From Diplocarpon mali (Eukaryota; Ascomycota; Leotiomycetes; Helotiales; Drepanopezizaceae): 64,000 nucleotides of DNA. The stretch lies in the NCBI GenBank assembly GCA_024741835.1, contig JAENRP010000104.1, positions 1-64,000 of the forward strand. Reading direction: 5' to 3'. Positions 12,819 through 24,423 of the stretch are shown one piece after another. The translations under genes were made by a program, and so were the position numbers. The notes under the pieces are model-generated. The model had not been told where the DNA came from, ran no database searches, and worked only from the letters and a program-made list of their open reading frames with translations. Position 1 is the stretch's first letter. Every line of letters begins with the position of its first letter.

Positions 12819-14057
12819 TCAGAACTCAAGATCAAGCTTCGTCGCCTTCCCATGCTCATGCTCCAATCCTCCCTGCTGACCCCCAGTATCTCCTTCAACA
12901 GGCGGCAAACTAAACGGCTTGATGACAAGGCCTTTCCGCATACTCAAGGTGAATGCCAAATCATCACCAAAGCCACTTTGTTCTCCCCCTCCGCCACCTT
13001 TCTCATGAAAAACCGGCAGCCGATGGATCTTTAACATTCCCTGCGGGGGTTCCTCTTGCAGAGTCAAAGACGGGTTCCATTTCGTCGTTACAGCTGTGGA
13101 AGGGAAGGGCGTGAGTTCCAGCACGCCGTCGCTGAGCAACTCCATCCAGCGTGTTGAGTTTGTGGTACGTGGATACAGGGCTAGTGGCAAGGTGATCATG
13201 GCCGTGAGATTAGTCGCGTATCTTCGAAGCAAGGCCCTTAAAGCATGCAGGAATTGCAAGACGTGCTCCGGTCGTGCAGCTTCTGCCGGGTATATTGCCG
13301 GAGAAAGGAGGTTTGGAATGATGATGCGATGGATCGTTGTATTTGGAACGGCGGATAACTGAGAAGTGAGATGGTTCAGAAAACCAGTAAATGGAGAGTT
13401 GTCGGTCTCTTGATCTCGGAAGTCAAAATTTGGCCGTGTTGGTATAGGCACGAATCTCATATTAGATAGAGAAGGTAAAATCAGACGTTTGCTCAAATCA
13501 AAATCATGGCAAAATGCAGTTGCTCTCAAAGAATCCAAGGCTCCTTTCTGCTGTGGTGGATGCTTTTCTGTTACCAATAACGTTAGCATGCTGATATTAC
13601 TGACTATTTCAGCAGGGTACTAACCTGTAGCACCGGCCCCAAATTCCCCTAATCGCTCATACCTCCACGCAATCTTCATCTTCTCCTCATTCCCCCTCAG
13701 GTCGACCTTCCTGTCCTCGCCAGCAGCCATTCCCGGTAGTTCCCTACCCCATTCCTCATGCATACCCAGTACGTGCACATGATGACCCTGTACCACCCCC
13801 TCTGCCGCATAATACCTCAGTAACGCCCCCGCAAAATCTGTTGTACCATTCTCTTCCACGAACAGAGAAGTTCCTAGAGCCAACCCTGAGTGCCCCGACA
13901 AGAGTGAATCAAGTGAGTGTGTACCCGTTGAAGTTGTGAGGCGGCCGTCTAGGGGCGAGGGGCGAATGCCGGAGGGGAGGGCTTGCCTTATTTGATGTGA
14001 GGATTTTGAGGACGTCTCTGCTGATTGGGGAATGATGCTGCGTTTTCTGAAAGCCAT
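12819..14057 (-). CDS. ELP4: Elongator complex subunit Elp4 (PAXNEB family)
   Basis: Two exons, 14057-13625 and 13567-12819, with a 57-bp intron in phase 1; 393 aa. Family features: an N-terminal segment SIIPQSAETSSKS, the HSLDSLLSGHSGLALGTSL block that opens the RecA-like fold, LLRYYAAEGVVQGHHVHVLG, and KMKIAWRYERL just before the intron. The second exon carries FCHDFDLSKRL, the IIIPNLLSPA strand, ITLPLALYPR and a poorly conserved Gly-rich tail. Elp4, Elp5 and Elp6 form a hexameric RecA-like ring that binds tRNA and assists Elongator in wobble-uridine (cm5U34) modification. The fold lacks a normal Walker A, as is usual for the family. Confidence 0.93.
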
Positions 14058-14779
14058 TTTACATTTCTAGTGTTTACAAGAGAGAGTACTGGAGGTCGGT
14101 CTATTTATTTACAACCATAGTGATTGAGCCAAGGCGAAATGTATTCCCGACACCCATGCCAAGAGTTTTCTCCGCTCTGAACCAAGTTACCCCTAAGACT
14201 TTTTTGGAGCCACAATTTCGACCATAGCCATGTAAGACATTTAAATAATAGATTTACTCGCTTAGTGTTTTCTTAAAAGTATATGATTCTGTTTTCCAAT
14301 TATCTTTACACACTAGCTCCATGAATTATTTCGCTGCCAAGGCTCCACCGCGTCTCCGCTCCATCTTGTCGACGAAAAACATTTTATGGATTCCAATTCC
14401 GACACAACCCCTCGCATCCCCAGAATAAAGCTGGTCAAGTACACCGATAAATTTACTATCCGCCGGCTTCAATCTCCTTCTAAATACATTCAATCTTCTG
14501 CTTGAATTTGTTTTGGAACATTCTTGGAGAGCCAGCAATAAAGCGCCATTCCAGCGCTCTTAACTTAGAGGAACCTGCAATAAGGTGACTTCACTTGCAA
14601 AAACTCAAGTTGGGAATATTACACGGACTCCGCTTCGATTCCTACATTTATACCTCTCAAGAAGTGTTCACAGGTCAGCCCAATCCTCCATTTATAGCTA
14701 TTCATCGCGCAATTCTCATAATTCCTTAGCTCAACTTAACACTGCAACCACATCACTTCTCTCCTTTCAAATCCTCAAG
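14058..14779. promoter_or_regulatory. Divergent promoter region, ELP4 / RPB8
   Basis: 722 bp between two start codons on opposite strands, so it carries both promoters. The 200 bp before the RPB8 start are C/T-rich, as is common in fungal 5' leaders. An open frame runs in from 14585 into RPB8 but reads as leader, not as part of the protein. Confidence 0.55.
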
Positions 14780-15303
14780 ATGGCAACCGTCGGCGATTCT
14801 CAGCTCTTTGATGAAACTTTCCTCATCACCAGTTTCGACCAAAGTAAATATGACCGCGTCGCACGCATCGGCGGCGCATCAGGAGACAACCAAACCGTCA
14901 TGACGCTCGATATCAATACCGAGCTGTACCCGTGCAACATTGGCGAGAACCTGCAGTTGGTGCTGGCGAACACGCTGGCCCTTGATGGTAGCAAAGATGG
15001 TGGTAAGGGATGGAGGGATGTGAGTCGGCATGGGCCGGGTGGCGAGGCGACGCTGGCGGATATGTTTGATTATGTTTGTCATGGGAAAATTTATAAGTTT
15101 GAGGATGGAGAGGATGGGCAGACTATGTGGGTTCTCTTTCTTACCAAGTGGAATCGTGCGGTATTGTACTTTTGGGACAGGGCTGACTTAATAAAAGAAA
15201 GGCGTATATCTCATTCGGAGGGCTCCTAATGGCTCTGGAGGGTCCATATAAGAAGCTTACGCCCCTTCGTGTCGATTATGTCTATCTTCTCGCCAAGAAG
15301 TAG
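14780..15303 (+). CDS. RPB8: DNA-directed RNA polymerases I, II and III subunit RPABC3 (Rpb8)
   Basis: Two exons, 14780-15126 and 15198-15303; 150 aa, the usual family size. The start MATVGDSQLFDETFLI is the conserved Rpb8 opening. The body has the OB-fold strands TLDINTELYP and GENLQLVLANTLAL, then the acidic DMFDYVCHGKIYKFEDG. The second exon restores the family C-terminus YISFGGLLMALEG and DYVYLLAKK. The intron donor is a weak GTGGGT; I chose the acceptor at 15197 because only that phase joins into KAYISFGG. Family role: shared small subunit of all three nuclear RNA polymerases. Confidence 0.93.
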
Positions 15304-15590
15304 ACTGGTCAGTCTGTGACTCAACGAACGTTTTCAATTGCTCCTGCGGCCAAGCTTTGAGACATCTTCGGATTAAGCTCCCTATATACCCATTTTCGCA
15401 TTACTCTGGTCAGATTGCCAGACGGCGTTACGGATACTTAAATCTGCTCACGGCGTTGGGTGGGCGGGGCTGGTAGAAGGGACAGGTACCTTCTTACCTA
15501 TCAATAAATCCCTGAAATACAAAACTCTAGACCTGAACTCCCAACTCCAAATTGTGCTCCTGGCCCAAAACAAGAAATCAAGTGTCCTAT
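15304..15590. other. Convergent 3' ends of RPB8 and the Nudix gene
   Basis: 287 bp tail-to-tail spacer. It should contain both polyadenylation signals. No gene is visible. Confidence 0.5.
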
Positions 15591-16538
15591 CTATGTGAGT
15601 TTGTGAGGCCCAGGAAACTCCAACTCTCGATGTAACCTCTTCACAACCTCCTCATAGTTTCTCTCGTTTTCGACTGTCAAGATTCCTTTTCTCACAAAGA
15701 AATCCAGCACAACGACCGCACAATTCGGCTTGAATTCCCCTCTCCCAAGTGCCTCCTTTACCTCCTCCACACTCCAAAGTACAAATCCCTCCACCTCACT
15801 ATCATTTGGTCTACAAATCGTCTCTTTCGGCAGCTCCAAATCAAAGATGTACTGGCACTCTGGCTGCAACAAACCCGTCTCTCCCCCCGCCCTGCCCTCG
15901 CGAATATAGCTGTAGGTGACCGTCCCTTGTGCCTTAATATTTGCCCTTACCAAATCCTCAGGAAGCGAAGCCTCCTCCGCACATTCCCTAACAATGCTTT
16001 CAAGCGGTTCCTCTCCAGTCGCCATGCCGCCTGCGACAGTGTTATCCAACATGCCAGGGTACGTCTGCTTCGTCTTCGCCCGTCTCGCAACCCAAATTTT
16101 CATCCCGTAGCTCGCATTCTCATCCCTCGTATAAGCCATCATGTGAACCCCATACGTGACGACCCCGAACAGACAGCTCGCCGACCTTTCCACGCTGAAT
16201 AATAACTTATTGTCAAGATCGTATACGGGGTATAGTTCATCCCTCCATCCTTTTAGGACTGCAAATTTGTCGTGGGTGCGCCAGTAGGCACAGGTTGCCG
16301 CTACGGCTGCGGAACGCTCGCGTTCGGTGGGTTGCTGAAAGGCGAGGACTGTGCGGCTGATGTGCGAAACCTCGAGCTCGCCTTTTAAACTACTGGGTAC
16401 TTTGGCTAGCGCGTTGAAGATGGGCTCGGTGAGGTAGCCGATGGGTGTTCCAGAGGGGGAGATCAGAGTGTAGAGCGTTGAGATGAGGGATGTGTAGGCC
16501 GCGGTGGGGGGGTAGGGAAAGCTGGTGAAAGTCAGCAT
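15591..16538 (-). CDS. Nudix hydrolase, DUF4743 plus Nudix (YJR142W / Tnr3 C-terminal type)
   Basis: Intronless, 315 aa. Residues 1 to about 125 form the DUF4743-type domain (signatures FAVLKGWRDELYPVY and SCLFGVVTYGVHMMAY). The Nudix domain follows. The Nudix box is G170-x5-E176-x7-R184-E185-C186-x-E188-E189-x-S191-L192. All metal-binding Glu residues are present, but the usual Gly of the EExGU end is Ser191. Relatives in yeast (YJR142W), the C-terminal half of S. pombe Tnr3 and plant Nudix 20/24 hydrolyse oxidised or damaged thiamine diphosphate forms; that role is inferred here from family membership. It is not a thiamine pyrophosphokinase, because the kinase half is absent. Confidence 0.9.
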   Translation of the reverse strand: MLTFTSFPYPPTAAYTSLISTLYTLISPSGTPIGYLTEPIFNALAKVPSSLKGELEVSHISRTVLAFQQPTERERSAAVAATCAYWRTHDKFAVLKGWRDELYPVYDLDNKLLFSVERSASCLFGVVTYGVHMMAYTRDENASYGMKIWVARRAKTKQTYPGMLDNTVAGGMATGEEPLESIVRECAEEASLPEDLVRANIKAQGTVTYSYIREGRAGGETGLLQPECQYIFDLELPKETICRPNDSEVEGFVLWSVEEVKEALGRGEFKPNCAVVVLDFFVRKGILTVENERNYEEVVKRLHRELEFPGPHKLT

Positions 16539-17188
16539 TTGTTTAGAGGATTTGATGTTGTGTTTGATTTGTATTTAATATGAGAACCTTCTAGAATATA
16601 GCTGTTTACAATCATTTCTCGAGGTTTGAAAAGAGTGTAAAGATAGTCAATCTGGGGGAATATCCCCAGACAGTCAGCTATCATATCTACCCCGCCATAT
16701 GACACCGTAACAGGATTTTGCAGGAAGAAAGAATTGAACTCACACATCGCACTCATTGATCAGGTCCAAATTTGACTTCGTCATTATTGATCTCATTACA
16801 GACAACTCTAGCTGCCTAGGTTGTGCGAGAATCATAAATCTAGAAATACTTGCAACTGCAGGGAAAAGCCCCACCATAGCTCTTACCCCACCTGCCTGTT
16901 TATTTATTCAACTTCAGTAAACAAGGAATCAAATACCTTTCAACAATTCCTCACAGATCATTTGACTAATACATCCACGCTTTAAACACTAAAAACAGCA
17001 TACTGCGCTAATTACCAGCGAATACCTGTCTTTAGTGCTCTAGAATATTTATCCCGAACCTCAACCAAAGAGTCCGCCTTTCAATCGCAAAGCTTTACGC
17101 CGACAAACACATCTCAACAACCACGCAACCTCCCACAGACACGCATCGCGTATCATACAATTAAAAGTATACCAAAGCCTGAAGCAAA
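16539..17188. promoter_or_regulatory. Divergent promoter region, Nudix / OPI10
   Basis: 650 bp between divergent starts. The 150 bp before OPI10 are C/A-rich with repeated CAACA and CACA tracts, typical of a fungal 5' leader. No gene is supported. Confidence 0.5.
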
Positions 17189-17990
17189 ATGGCAGAGCCG
17201 ATCCCTCAACTATTTGGTGTAATACCTACCGGCGCACCCTGCATTATAACGCCCAGCGCCGCGCCCTCCCAAACATCTTTCGTATACACACTTCCTACCA
17301 TCAAGCCATTTAGCCATATCGGTAATCTCTCTGTCTTATGCCTCTCTTCTCTCCTTCCTCAGATGTATCTTTTTCTAAAGAAAGAAAGTCCTCCGGGATT
17401 ACTCACTGACAAGGAGACGAAAAGTGATCTTCCTCTTACCAGGCATAACTCTCCCTCCCGACACCGCTGCAGCGGCCTACATCTCCGCGCCTTCCATTCC
17501 CTCGGCCGGTACGCTTTCCCCGTCCTTCAAATTCCTCGGGGCCATCGGTCCAGGTAAAGAAAGCGCCGTGTTCAAGGTATCTGGTCTCACCACAACCACG
17601 CAAAACGGAGGCATTGCAGAGGTCGATATGGATGCCGACGACAGCTCTCCCAGCGGAGTGGATATTACGCTAGGAATCTCTTTAGAGACTGTCGAGGCCG
17701 TCGCGGCGCAGATGGCTTCTCTACAATCCTCCCAGCCATCCAATCCCAGTTCGAATATTGGGAGCTCAGCAGCATCGCAGGCATTGGTCGTAGCAAATAA
17801 AACTACTGGAGTTGGGAAGCCTGATACATTAGTGCTAGCACAGAGGATCATCAAAAACGCTTTCAATTTCCTAGCGAGCTTCAGTGGTAACGTGAATGGC
17901 GGTGTGGAAGTGGTGCCGTTGAAGGCGTTTGAAGATTGGTGGAGGAAGTTCGAGGGTAGGGTTAGGAATGATCCTGGTTTTCTGGAATGA
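17189..17990 (+). CDS. OPI10: Opi10 / Hikeshi, nuclear import carrier for Hsp70
   Basis: Two exons, 17189-17321 and 17425-17990, intron of 103 bp with a CTGAC branch site; 232 aa. The N-terminus LFGVIPTGAPCI corresponds to the LFGVIVTGRP-like opening of Hikeshi. The beta-sandwich domain contains FVYTLPTIKPFSHIVIFLLPG (split by the intron) and FKFLGAIGPGKESAVFKV. The C-terminal helical region ends AFEDWWRKFEGRVRNDPGFLE, the family dimerisation tail. Between them is a Ser/Asn-rich linker. Family role: carries ATP-bound Hsp70 through nuclear pores during heat stress by binding FG-repeats. The yeast name comes from an inositol-excretion phenotype. Confidence 0.92.
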
Positions 17991-20135
17991 AGTGACGTGG
18001 ATTGAGTAGCTCAGTTCAAGGTTGATGTTACAGCAGGATTTGGTGGTAGGAATTCACTGTGACGCCTATGTTGAGGTAGGCTGTGAATATCGCAAGTAAG
18101 CGGGAGGGTGGGGGAGGGGGGCTGGCGGATGAAGGACCAAAGATATAAACTCAGGTCTGAGGTATTTCCAATAATGGTACAGGGCCTGAGTACTAACCTG
18201 GGTCTTTGAATTATACGGCTGGAAACTATGGAGCTGATATCTGAACACGTCTTGGCCTCTTCTGATCGGATTAAAGAAGGAACATTTTCCTCTTTGATGT
18301 TCCTTTTTTTTCATGCTACTTATATACCCATAATTCTACCCTCCAAAATAATTATCATGTTATGTTCCATATCTTTTCTTAGGTAGTTACCACAAGAGCA
18401 TGACAACCCTCTGGTGAAAGGACTTGAAGAGAATTGCCGAATCAAATCGAATTATGCCCTTTTCCAGGGGCTCGAGTTCTCTTTCAACTCCCATTCAAAT
18501 GAATACATACTATGCGAACAATTTCGAATGTATTGGTCAGTGAGACATATGAGATACATTGCCATGCTGAGAAGTCACTATAGCAAATGCGACGATTGGT
18601 GTTCGCTCCTTGACCTTAATCTTCTTCGCCATCTGGAGTTGGACGTGATGTTGAGATACTACTGGCCTCCAAAGGTTTAGGCTGCAAAAGAGCTATTTGT
18701 TCTATTTGATTTGCTCAGTATAATTCTGGATAATGAGTTTGTGTCAATAATGGTGCAAGACAAAGCTTTGAATACTCTGACTCGCTGCAAGACTCTATTA
18801 AGGTATTTGTATGTAATAATGTGCATTCTGTTCCCATGCTGTCCAGCGTAAGCTATGCCGTCCAGTATATCCAGTGCCAATATTCTCCTACTATTCTAGA
18901 TACAGAGCGCCGGCTTTCTATCACCGCAAATATAGTCTCTGAGCCAAACAATCCGTCGCGCTTTCCGGTTGACAAGACTTAAACGCTCCAGAACCGTGTT
19001 ATACAAGTCTTAGGCTTGAGTAGTCACCCTCAAATACTTCAGAAAGTGTCGGTACGCAGATTGCATCTATGGCGCTCTGTCATTTTTGTTCCTAGGATCA
19101 TCCTATGGATATATATCACATGGGAGTCGGGTACGATTCGTAAGGACCTCGAACCGGTCTTTGACCGAGGGACTCGGCTATTATAGAATCCATAGGCTTA
19201 GAGAAATAGAGAAGGGGAGGCGATTCAGAGGTATATAGGCATGATATCGGCCCTCTGTAGAAGGGCAGACTTTACAATATGATCATAATTTGACTGTCTC
19301 GTCCCGTTCTATTTCGTTGTGATATATCGACACCGGTACTGCGCCTATAGCGAGCTTATAACATTCTCCATGAAAAATTCTTCTTATAAAGTTCTACTTT
19401 AGATATGAAAAGACACTCCGATATCTCGAGCATGCGACGAGATAAAGGTCCAAGCTTGAAAGCAGCAGTAGAGAATTCTGGTTGCAGTCACTGGCTTAGC
19501 AAGATGTAATTGTGGGATTTTTATCTATGTATTAAACAATAGTTTCAGGGGAGGATATGCAGAAATGCCAAGGTGCTGCGTTTGATACATAGAGAGGCAG
19601 TGACGAAAAACGTCTGGTTTAAGCGAGGGAATGTAAACAAGTGCTCCACGACCGTGTATCCTCTGGTGTGGGTTTCCAGCATACTTCTACGATCAGCACG
19701 TGGTTGAAAGTAGTTGGCTCACAGATTAATTCGAAGCCTCTTGAGTTCTTTAAATATTGGCTGTCTGGTCTGCTGGTCACAATCAGTAAGAATAAAACAA
19801 AACACCAATATTTATTACTTGCTTCCCTTGTTGAAAAACATGCTTCGCGATCATATCCTTGATGGAGATAAAAATGATGGCCATTATCTAAGGCTACATT
19901 ATTATTGTGCTGAGTTTTGGTTTTCTCATTCTCGGGTCTGCGTACAGTACAATAGGAAGTGAATTAGCGAGCTAAGCGAAGGCCTTTGAAAGAAAAATTC
20001 CAAGCCAATCAACTCTTACATAGCTAGAATTTAATCTCACCTTACTCTTCCAAAGACTAAAAGCCTTCTCGTTGCACGGAATTCATTGCTGAGAGCTCTC
20101 CCATATAACACAAACAACAGGTCAAACTCCTACTT
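17991..20135. other. Intergenic, no supported gene
   Basis: 2.1 kb without a convincing coding region. An 88-codon plus-strand frame at 18414-18680 has no recognisable features. The rest is AT-rich and could include long untranslated regions. Confidence 0.5.
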
Positions 20136-21414
20136 ATGGCATCTAACTCAAGAGCGCCGGCTGGGCCGCGATGTCGAAAGCGCTACTGTTCGTCATCAGG
20201 AACCTCGGAATCTCCCAATAAGAAGATTCGACTGATTCTGAAGAGGGAATCTGAGGTCAGGAAGGATAGGAAAGCTAGCGCTTGCGCGGTTTGTAGAAAG
20301 AAGAAAACAAAGGTACGTGCTCTCCATGATCCGAAGACGCAAGCATAGCCAGTATTGATTCGTTTGCGAACAGTGTCTCCATCGCCTAAGTTTTACCTCA
20401 ACCAAGAATCTGCTTGTGCTACCTGTCTTAAAAAATCAAATTATAGGTATCCAGTCACCACTGGCTTCAAGTCCGTTGGTCGATCTCCACGGTGTCACCT
20501 TCGGTACCACTGCTTGGAAGAAAGATATGACTGTTGGGGAAAGTACCGACTCAGAAAATACTATCAGCGACCTCTCGGACTACCTAGAGTTTGATTCTGA
20601 GCATTTTGAGGATCTCGAAACCATATTCGAACCTTGGCGTATAGACGTGAACGATGAGTTTAAAGGGCAAGCTTTTGCCACTATTAGCTCCGCAAGCTTT
20701 TCAAGTCCCAGAAGAAGAACTAAAGGATATGACAAGATTTCTGATGTGCAATACGTGGGTGATGTTCCTGGGAGGGACATTTTCAGCAAGAAGTCGCTTT
20801 CCAAGTCGGTCGGCAGATACGATCATGTGACTTCGGCAAAGCTTCAGAATCCAGACTTCTGCTTTGACACCCCAGGAAAGCAACGGGCTGAGCAGCTTAA
20901 TGGTGGAGTGATGACAAAGAAATTCCAGGGGCGCCTTGAGACGGATCGGGCAGACCATGGGCTTTTGTTCTTCGAACATAAGGGGTTGTCAGAGCCTCAG
21001 TTCGCCAGTCGAGTTGAGAGACTTCGAGCTGACAGCCCTCATAAGCACATGAGCGACTCGGAAATTCCATCCTCGACTGAACACCAAAGACAGACTAGCT
21101 ATTATTTACAATCGTCACATCCCAGTCCACATCTGAAGCAACCTGCAAGACATTACCTGTCAGCAATGCTTAATGGGCCATTGGCATCCTTGCTCAATAC
21201 TTGCCTTGAAATCAGAAATGGGTCGAGAGCTCAGAGCCATTCTGCCCTTCAGTCTCAAAGGTCGAGCAATCCCATCGAATCGGAGCCTGCTGCCTTCTAT
21301 ACAACCGCAGGGCTGAGAGCAGAAGTGGATGCTTGGGAGAGAAAACGATCTTCATGGATTTCTCAAATTTCCACTTCGGGAAACCTTGAGTCTGACTGGG
21401 AGCAGTGGCTCTGA
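20136..21414 (+). CDS. Doubtful Zn(II)2Cys6-like gene with a broken or incomplete zinc cluster
   Basis: Best model: exon 20136-20312, intron 20313-20373 (donor GTACGT, acceptor CAG), exon 20374-21414; 405 aa. The first exon has a basic N-terminus and ends ACAVCRKKKTK; the acceptor supplies the next Cys, giving the C-x2-C-x6-C half of a fungal binuclear zinc cluster. The expected second half is not in frame. SACATCLKKSNY, which looks like it, lies at about 20410-20445 in another frame. The remainder (acidic SDYLEFDSEHFEDLETIFEP, then low-complexity Ser/Lys-rich) matches no domain I know. After the stop at 21414 another frame continues with protein-like sequence to about 21490. The frames suggest a pseudogene, a missed exon structure or base errors. 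A DNA-binding role is only an inference. Confidence 0.45.
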
Positions 21415-23054
21415 AGAAGTCGACGAGATTTCTGGGAGACGTGGTGAGCTTAACTTGGAGTCGTGGTCCGAACTTTACGGCCACAGCTAGGGTAGCAGAA
21501 TTTGCAAAGACAGTTCCGAGCTAGAATTCTGGGATTCGCCGTGGACTGGAGAGATACATACCCTCTTTTGGATATAATTTTATTACCCGTTTAGCCTATG
21601 CTGCCTGAAATTAATTTCAAAAACAGTAGGACTCTTCTCCTGAGCCACACAAATGATCTCGACAAAGGAGTCGAAGTCAAGGTAGGGTCGAACAATTTCA
21701 TTGGCACACACCATCTCAAGTTCGCTACTTTGATAGAAAACGAATCAACCACACATTTTCTTTTCTAGTGAATGGTATACTGTGCCTGCAAAATACCGAG
21801 GCCGGAAATCTCGACAATAAATAACTAGAGATGTCTTCTTTACAGGTAAGTATCACTAGTAGGTGGAACCAAGTCCAAACTAGGTGATTGAAACATACCT
21901 TGTTCATGGAGACGAAGCTGCATGCTGGAATTTTAAGTGCTTATAAAGTAATCTTGTACTCCGAACCTTTAACGCACATAGAGAGTTGAGCGTTGTGATG
22001 GCTAGAAGACTAATATTCTCGGACGAGAATCAATCTTCAGTGCATCGCAAACATTGTACTAGTTATATAGACTCAAGACAAGAAATACGATAGCGGTCAA
22101 TCTATATTTACTAAAAGTAACAAACGTCTGCATAGAGCAGGGAAAGAATCTGACCGTAACAAACCTTAGCGAAAAATGTTGCGGATCTACAAGTATATAC
22201 TATGATCTTGAAAACAATAGTGCCGATTGCTGCTATAATAAAATCATGATGATATTTATGCGTCTCCATGAACCAACCCATTTAGACATAAAATATCTGA
22301 AATACATAGGAAGAGCAAAGATTCTAAGTCAAGCAAGTAAATCTATACCCTATAATCCACCTAGAGATGATAGCATAGTTGAATAGAGTGATTTTTGTGA
22401 GAGATAGCACGATGAGAAAGGATAAAAATCTCATCTACAAGACGCCTAGAGATACAGATAGTCTTTTTTCAATCAGTTGACACGTTCGAATATCCATTAC
22501 CTATATCATTTTACTCATTCAGCATATGATTGCACCATTTTCATATCAGGATTCCGCTACCTCCTTACTTTCGCTACCCTCGTAGCATAGCATTGTCATA
22601 CGGCGTTCAGTCCCTACACTTTCATATCCCCTAGGACTCCATACAAGAAACAAACCCTTCCATCTAATTGTGGAACTGGCCCCGTGAATCCCGATCCTCA
22701 GCACAGGACCGAGGTTCATAATGTGCTGCTCCAAGCAACAGAGGACGGGCTAAGCTTGACGTGAATCTGACTGCTCATGGCGTTAAGTCTAGTTCTGGAC
22801 AAACGGGCCTAGGTTTCTTTGTCGGTGGATATTTTTTTTTCCAGGTTGCTACATCGTTCAGATACGATAAATACTATTTGTACTGTGCTTGGGGGTTCAA
22901 TCGTTCCTTCCCACTTGACTCAACAACTGTCACATCGTTCAAAAATACCACAGCCTCGCCATTTACCACAAGACCACAGAATCAAAGCAAACACTCTAAC
23001 AAACGCCTCAAATATAATTCTGTGACAACAGCCATTTTAGAACCAAACATCACT
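21415..23054. other. Intergenic, no supported gene
   Basis: 1.6 kb. The first 75 bp may be a frame-shifted continuation of the preceding gene. The rest is AT-rich with only very short frames on both strands. The last 200 bp (from about 22850) are C/A-rich and probably the promoter and leader of the gene starting at 23055. Confidence 0.5.
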
Positions 23055-24058
23055 ATGGCGCCCTTAGCCAAACAACAGGGTACGTCTCTGTCAACCTCCT
23101 TATCACACTTGACCTTACCTTCCTCCAGCCTCAAACAATCCGCTTCTTCTCCTCCATAGATCTCACCAAATGTCCCGTTCATGAGTAAACACAGTACAAA
23201 GCTGAGATTATGACAGAGGCGCAAGTGGCTCTTCCCGAGAAGCGCCAGAAATTCGACGAGCCATCCGTCGCGTCTGTCCTCGAGAGGCGCCTGGAGCCCT
23301 TCACCTCTCGGAGTGGTGAGGACCTGCTCGCCGTCATCGTCGCAGAGAGAACAGTCGTTACGAAGGACGATCCGTATGTTAATCAACTCGTTCGCGGCCA
23401 TCCGACCACAGGCGCGAAAGCGGATGAACACCTGCCACTTTTCAGAAACGAGGCCGTGACTCAGAAGACGGCCGAGGATCTAATGGTTGAGATCGTCCTA
23501 AAGAAGGCGGCGGTTGTAAAGGAGGATCCATATGCTGATCAGCTCATCCAAGGGAATCCGATTACGGGAGACAAAGCGGTTGAGAAAACGCATGAAATCC
23601 CGCTTATCAAAGACAAGCATGCCACACAGAAGAGCGCCGAGGATATAATGGTTGAGACCGTGTTGGAGAAAGCCAGGGTCCTGAAAGAGGATCCTTATGC
23701 TGGTCAGCTCGTCCAGGGGAACCCGATTACTGGGATGAAAGTTCGGGTGGAAGATGACAAGCTGACTAGTGAATGGGGTGCGTCTCCCACCTTTATTTTT
23801 CACTTTGCTGTTGAGGCGGTAGATTTCTTTAGGAGGTGCTGTACTGACCAGACAACTGAAACAGACGCATCGAAGACTGCACCGAGCAAGTTCCAGCAAC
23901 GAGAAGGGAGTATATTTGCCACACCTAACACTCGTGATGGCCACGTCGACAAGAATATCGACCGAGATGCGAAGTACCATACTAGGCTTGTTAAAAAGGG
24001 TTGGGCGAAAAGGACTAGCAGCCGGAGAGGCAGCAAGGACGATGATAAGAAAGAATAA
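23055..24058 (+). CDS. Unrecognised hydrophilic protein with three ~53-residue internal repeats
   Basis: Three exons by my model: 23055-23079, 23202-23777 and 23865-24058; 264 aa. The 87-bp second intron is a multiple of three and stays open, so it could be read through; its GTGCGT donor, T-rich body, CTGAC branch site and ACAG acceptor argue for removal. The protein has three copies (starting near residues 46, 98 and 153) of a unit with the pattern AEDLMVE-V-x7-KEDPYAxQLVQGNPITG, separated by less conserved linkers. There is no signal peptide or membrane helix. The tail is very basic and Asp/Lys-rich (KKGWAKRTSSRRG then DDDKKE), which could act in nuclear targeting. I do not recognise the family and assign no function. 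Confidence 0.7.
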
Positions 24059-24423
24059 CTTGTTTTGTCAGTGATTTGGAGGAGCTTATAAGAGCAACAA
24101 AATGAGATGGTACATGGGGTCAAGGCCATGAGTTAGCTTTTAAAATTGTGGGAAATGAGTTGCAGTTGACCTGAGTTCAATTTGAATTTTTTTCCTTTTC
24201 TCTCTTACTACACCCAGGTCTTCGTTCTTCCTGAATTGTACCATCAGTTTCCTTAATACCATACAAAGGCGCTCGTTTGCTCACGAGACCGCGCGCACTT
24301 AATGCCGTCAGCTATCATCCAAGCAATAGCCCACCGATAAACGCCGTCCTATGCACATGCTGAATTCAACCCTTCGTTATGTCTAAACTCCAATATGCTG
24401 TTGTGCCCATCTACTTTCGCGAC
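24059..24423. other. Convergent 3' ends of the repeat-protein gene and SYF1
   Basis: 365 bp between two convergent genes. It contains T-rich sequence likely to serve polyadenylation. No gene is visible. Confidence 0.5.

Noticed and set aside
14585..14779. N-terminal extension of RPB8
   Set aside because: The frame is open, but Rpb8 proteins start at the conserved MATVGDSQLFDE-type sequence and the extra residues look like leader translated by chance.
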